A DNA stretch of 64,000 nucleotides from NCBI GenBank assembly GCA_041446545.1, contig JBGOEJ010000004.1:62001-126000 (forward strand), read 5' to 3'. Shown here piece after piece: positions 61,784-64,000 of the stretch. The stretch's first letter is position 1. The number at the start of each line of letters is the position of its first letter. This DNA comes from Fervidibacter canadensis (GTDB lineage: Bacteria; Armatimonadota; Fervidibacteria; Fervidibacterales; Fervidibacteraceae). The notes beneath the pieces are model-generated. The model was not told the DNA's origin and ran no database searches. It saw only the letters and a program-made list of their open reading frames with translations. Made by a program: the position numbers and the translations under genes.

Positions 61784-63646
61784 ATGGCAGAGGGGCAGAA
61801 GTTGGAAGCGTTGGCGGCGATGGCGCAACTGCTTCGGCGCCATTGCGTAGAGATGACGACTTTGGCGGGTTCAGGGCATCCGACGACTTGCCTGTCTGCC
61901 GCCGATTTGGTGGCGGCACTCTTTTTCCATGCGCTCCGTTACGATGTGCCCAACCCCGATAACCCGCTCAATGACCGCTTCGTCTTGTCCAAAGGGCATG
62001 CAGCGCCCTTGCTTTACGCCGTCTGGGCGGAGGCAGGCGCCATCCCCGTTGAGCGATTGAAAACCCTGCGGCGCATTGACAGCGAACTGGAAGGACATCC
62101 GACGCCGAGATTTAAATGGGCGGAGGTGGCGACAGGCTCGCTCGGTCAAGGGCTCTCCATCGCCGTCGGCATGGCGTTGGCAGGCAAGATGGACAACTTG
62201 CCCTACCGCGTTTACGCCCTTTTGGGGGATGGCGAGATGGCGGAAGGTGGCGTCTGGGAAGCGATTGCTTTTGCGGCGCATTACCGACTGGACAATTTGA
62301 TTGCCCTCGTAGATGTCAACCGCCTCGGTCAAAGCGGACCGACGATGTTGCAACATGACTTGCAAACCTACGCCCGTCGCTTTGACGCTTTCGGTTGGCA
62401 TCCCATCCCTATTGACGGTCACGACTTTCCCCAAATTTTGCGTGCCTTAGACGAAGCGAAGTTGGTCAAAGGCAAACCGACGGTCATCCTCGCCCGAACC
62501 TTGAAGGGCAAGGGCATTTCGTTTTTGGAGGACAAGGAGGGTTGGCACGGTCGCCCGTTGCCCAAAGCCGATGCCGAAAAAGCATTAGCAGAATTGGCTT
62601 TGACCGAAGAGCAAATTGCTTTGGCTCGCTCGTTGAAAGTCCATCCGCCCGACGGCAACTTGCCTGCCAACCCTCAGTCCCCACCCCTTGACCCTCAACT
62701 GCCCCACTACGAACTCGGTCAACAAGTCGCCACGAGGGAAGCCTACGGCGACGGTTTAGTGGCGTTGGGCAAAGTCAACCCCCGCATCGTCGCATTGGAC
62801 GGCGATGTCAAAAACTCTACCCTCTCGGAAAAGTTCCTCGCCGCTTTCCCCGAACGCTTCATAGAGTGCTTCATCGCTGAGCAAAACATGATCGGCGTTA
62901 CGGTCGGGTTGGCAACGAGGGGGAAAATCCCTTTTGCATCCAGTTTCGCTTGCTTTTTGATGCGCGCCTACGATTTCATCCGCATGGCGGGCATCGGGAT
63001 GGCGAACATCAAACTTTGCGGCTCGCATGCGGGTGTCTCTATCGGCGAGGACGGTCCGTCTCAAATGGGCTTGGAAGACCTCGCAGCGATGCGCGCCATC
63101 CCTCGCTCCATCGTCCTCTACCCTTGCGATGCCGTCTCAACGGTGAAGTTAGTTGCCGAGATGGCTAAGTATCAGGGCATCGCTTACCTTAGAACGACGC
63201 GCCCCAAAACGCCCGTCATCTACCGCAACGAGGAAGAGTTCCCCGTCGGTGGCTGCAAGGTGCTGCGTGCCGACCCGCACGATGCCGTCACCGTCGTGGC
63301 GGCAGGCATCACCGTCCACGAAGCCTTGAAGGCTTACGAAATCCTCGCCAACGAAGGCATCAAAATCCGCGTCGTTGACCTTTACTCCGTCAAGCCGTTG
63401 GACGAAGCGACGCTCATCCGTTGCGCCTTAGAGACCAACCGCACCATCGTCACCGTTGAAGACCACTACCCTGAAGGCGGCATCGGCGATGCCGTGGCAA
63501 GTGCGGTCAGCAAGGAGGGCATCAAAGTCCACAAACTCGCCGTCACGGACATCCCTCGTTCGGGCAAACCCGAAGAGTTGATGGACATGTTCGGCATCAG
63601 CGCCAATGCCATCGTGCGAACGGTTCGGCAACTCGTCGGCAGGTGA
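61784..63646 (+). CDS. tkt: Transketolase
   Basis: 620 residues from ATG 61784 with AAGGAGG eight bases upstream; the frame is open for 34 more codons but they lack a binding site. It is full length, with the thiamin-diphosphate domain (GSGHPTTCLSAADLV, LSKGHAAPLLYA, GDGEMAEGGVWEA) and the pyrimidine domain (FIECFIAEQNMIGVTVGLA) in one chain, of the short (human-like) form. It moves two-carbon units between sugar phosphates. It complements zwf and the pentulose kinase. The 3'-cut gene follows by eight bases. Confidence 0.96.
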   Translation: MAEGQKLEALAAMAQLLRRHCVEMTTLAGSGHPTTCLSAADLVAALFFHALRYDVPNPDNPLNDRFVLSKGHAAPLLYAVWAEAGAIPVERLKTLRRIDSELEGHPTPRFKWAEVATGSLGQGLSIAVGMALAGKMDNLPYRVYALLGDGEMAEGGVWEAIAFAAHYRLDNLIALVDVNRLGQSGPTMLQHDLQTYARRFDAFGWHPIPIDGHDFPQILRALDEAKLVKGKPTVILARTLKGKGISFLEDKEGWHGRPLPKADAEKALAELALTEEQIALARSLKVHPPDGNLPANPQSPPLDPQLPHYELGQQVATREAYGDGLVALGKVNPRIVALDGDVKNSTLSEKFLAAFPERFIECFIAEQNMIGVTVGLATRGKIPFASSFACFLMRAYDFIRMAGIGMANIKLCGSHAGVSIGEDGPSQMGLEDLAAMRAIPRSIVLYPCDAVSTVKLVAEMAKYQGIAYLRTTRPKTPVIYRNEEEFPVGGCKVLRADPHDAVTVVAAGITVHEALKAYEILANEGIKIRVVDLYSVKPLDEATLIRCALETNRTIVTVEDHYPEGGIGDAVASAVSKEGIKVHKLAVTDIPRSGKPEELMDMFGISANAIVRTVRQLVGR

Positions 63647-63653
63647 TGCTGCC

Positions 63654-64000
63654 ATGACAGTGGACGACATCCTTGCCGAAGTGGAAAGGCGGATGGGAGC
63701 GTTGGACGAACGGACAAAGCAAGCCGTGACTTTGGCTTTGCAGTTGGCGGAGCAACAAGGGTTGCCAAAATGGCAAGGCGAAAACCCAACTTGGGACGAA
63801 TGGCAGAGAATGTCGGAAGAGGAACGACAAGCAGTGATGGACGAGTTGGAGCAGCGAAATCGGGTGTGGTTGGAATGGATGCGTCAAGCATTGCGAGCAT
63901 ATTGGCTCTTTGTCGTGGACGGACAAGTGGTCTTACACGGCGAAAGCCCAAAAGACTTCCCAAGTCCCGACGCCATTGAAACCCTTTGCCAACGCTTGGG
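63654..64000 (+). CDS. Hypothetical protein, cut by the right edge
   Basis: At least 115 residues from ATG 63654, open to the end of the window. Acidic and helical at first (VDDILAEVERRMGALDE), later WLFVVDGQVVLHGESP, which resembles the DUF5678 pattern of a strand then a Gly. No membrane segment. No stop codon is seen within the window. It follows transketolase by seven bases and is likely in its operon. Confidence 0.6.
   Translation, partial: MTVDDILAEVERRMGALDERTKQAVTLALQLAEQQGLPKWQGENPTWDEWQRMSEEERQAVMDELEQRNRVWLEWMRQALRAYWLFVVDGQVVLHGESPKDFPSPDAIETLCQRL

Noticed and set aside
1..64000. CRISPR array, tRNA or rRNA genes
   Set aside because: No regularly spaced direct repeats, no cloverleaf or rRNA sequence recognised in any gap, despite the Csx3-like gene at the edge.
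1..64000. Insertion sequences or prophage
   Set aside because: No transposase, integrase or phage gene and no long inverted repeats seen; only the intein and short repeats look mobile.

Overview
The window is densely coded chromosomal DNA, GC-rich by eye. It holds about 54 protein genes on both strands, no RNA gene or CRISPR array that I can see, and no gene-free stretch longer than about 300 bases. Several things point to a diderm (two-membrane) bacterium: lpxA for lipid A, two small outer-membrane beta-barrel proteins with signal peptides and C-terminal Phe, a Tad secretin, and an AMIN-type amidase. SpoVR, GerMN and a radA/yacL/ispD block are typical of the Firmicutes-Armatimonadota side of the tree. 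Menaquinone is made by the futalosine route (mqnE plus a UbiA-type prenyltransferase). I think an Armatimonadota/Fervidibacteria-like organism is plausible, but there is no rRNA or marker tree to prove it. Many starts are GTG or TTG and the usual ribosome binding site is GGAGGTGA.

Layout. 1-1.4 kb is a defence-like edge: the tail of a Csx1-HEPN/Csx3 fusion and an MNT-HEPN fusion. 1.5-4.6 kb is spoVR split by a 400-residue intein, plus a small unknown gene. 4.7-14.2 kb is sugar catabolism: GH95 fucosidase, ManD-type dehydratase, pentulose kinase, glucose-6-phosphate dehydrogenase, a DUF4038 glycosidase and a DUF1080 hydrolase. 14.3-30.3 kb is mixed metabolism: UPF0182 membrane protein, URO-D-like protein, Gfo/Idh/MocA oxidoreductase, nucleoside hydrolase, M20 peptidase with RidA, Ski2-like helicase, glycogen debranching enzyme, YprB-like nuclease, MFS transporter, TIM-barrel protein and two beta-barrel proteins. 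30.3-40.4 kb holds gltX with a second MNT-HEPN fusion, a helical-repeat protein, purA, a CheY-like regulator, an ABC ATPase, an ECF sigma/anti-sigma pair, a glycosyltransferase and the prenyltransferase. 40.7-46.1 kb is mqnE and the first Tad block (cpaF, tadB, tadC, DUF192). 46.2-53.0 kb is envelope and housekeeping: lpxA, amidase, GerMN, ispD, yacL-like, radA. 53.2-57.8 kb is the second Tad block (cpaA, cpaB, cpaC, cpaE). 57.8-64 kb has a GT-C-type membrane protein, a CPA2 antiporter with a small partner, a DUF104/VapC toxin-antitoxin pair, transketolase and a gene cut by the right edge.

How it fits together. The sugar genes would release fucose, apiose-like or other plant-polymer sugars and feed them through ManD, the pentulose kinase, zwf and transketolase into central metabolism. 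The two Tad blocks together supply peptidase, ATPase, platform, secretin and localisation proteins of one pilus, but no pilin is visible. The most unusual points are: the intein in the most conserved SpoVR motif; a CpaF ATPase with its N-terminal domain duplicated; two MNT-HEPN fusions that each have a strong internal ribosome binding site and in-frame ATG at the domain junction; a Csx1-Csx3 type fusion at the left edge; and two families of short dispersed repeats, one palindromic and intergenic, the other a G-rich heptamer that inserts linkers into proteins.
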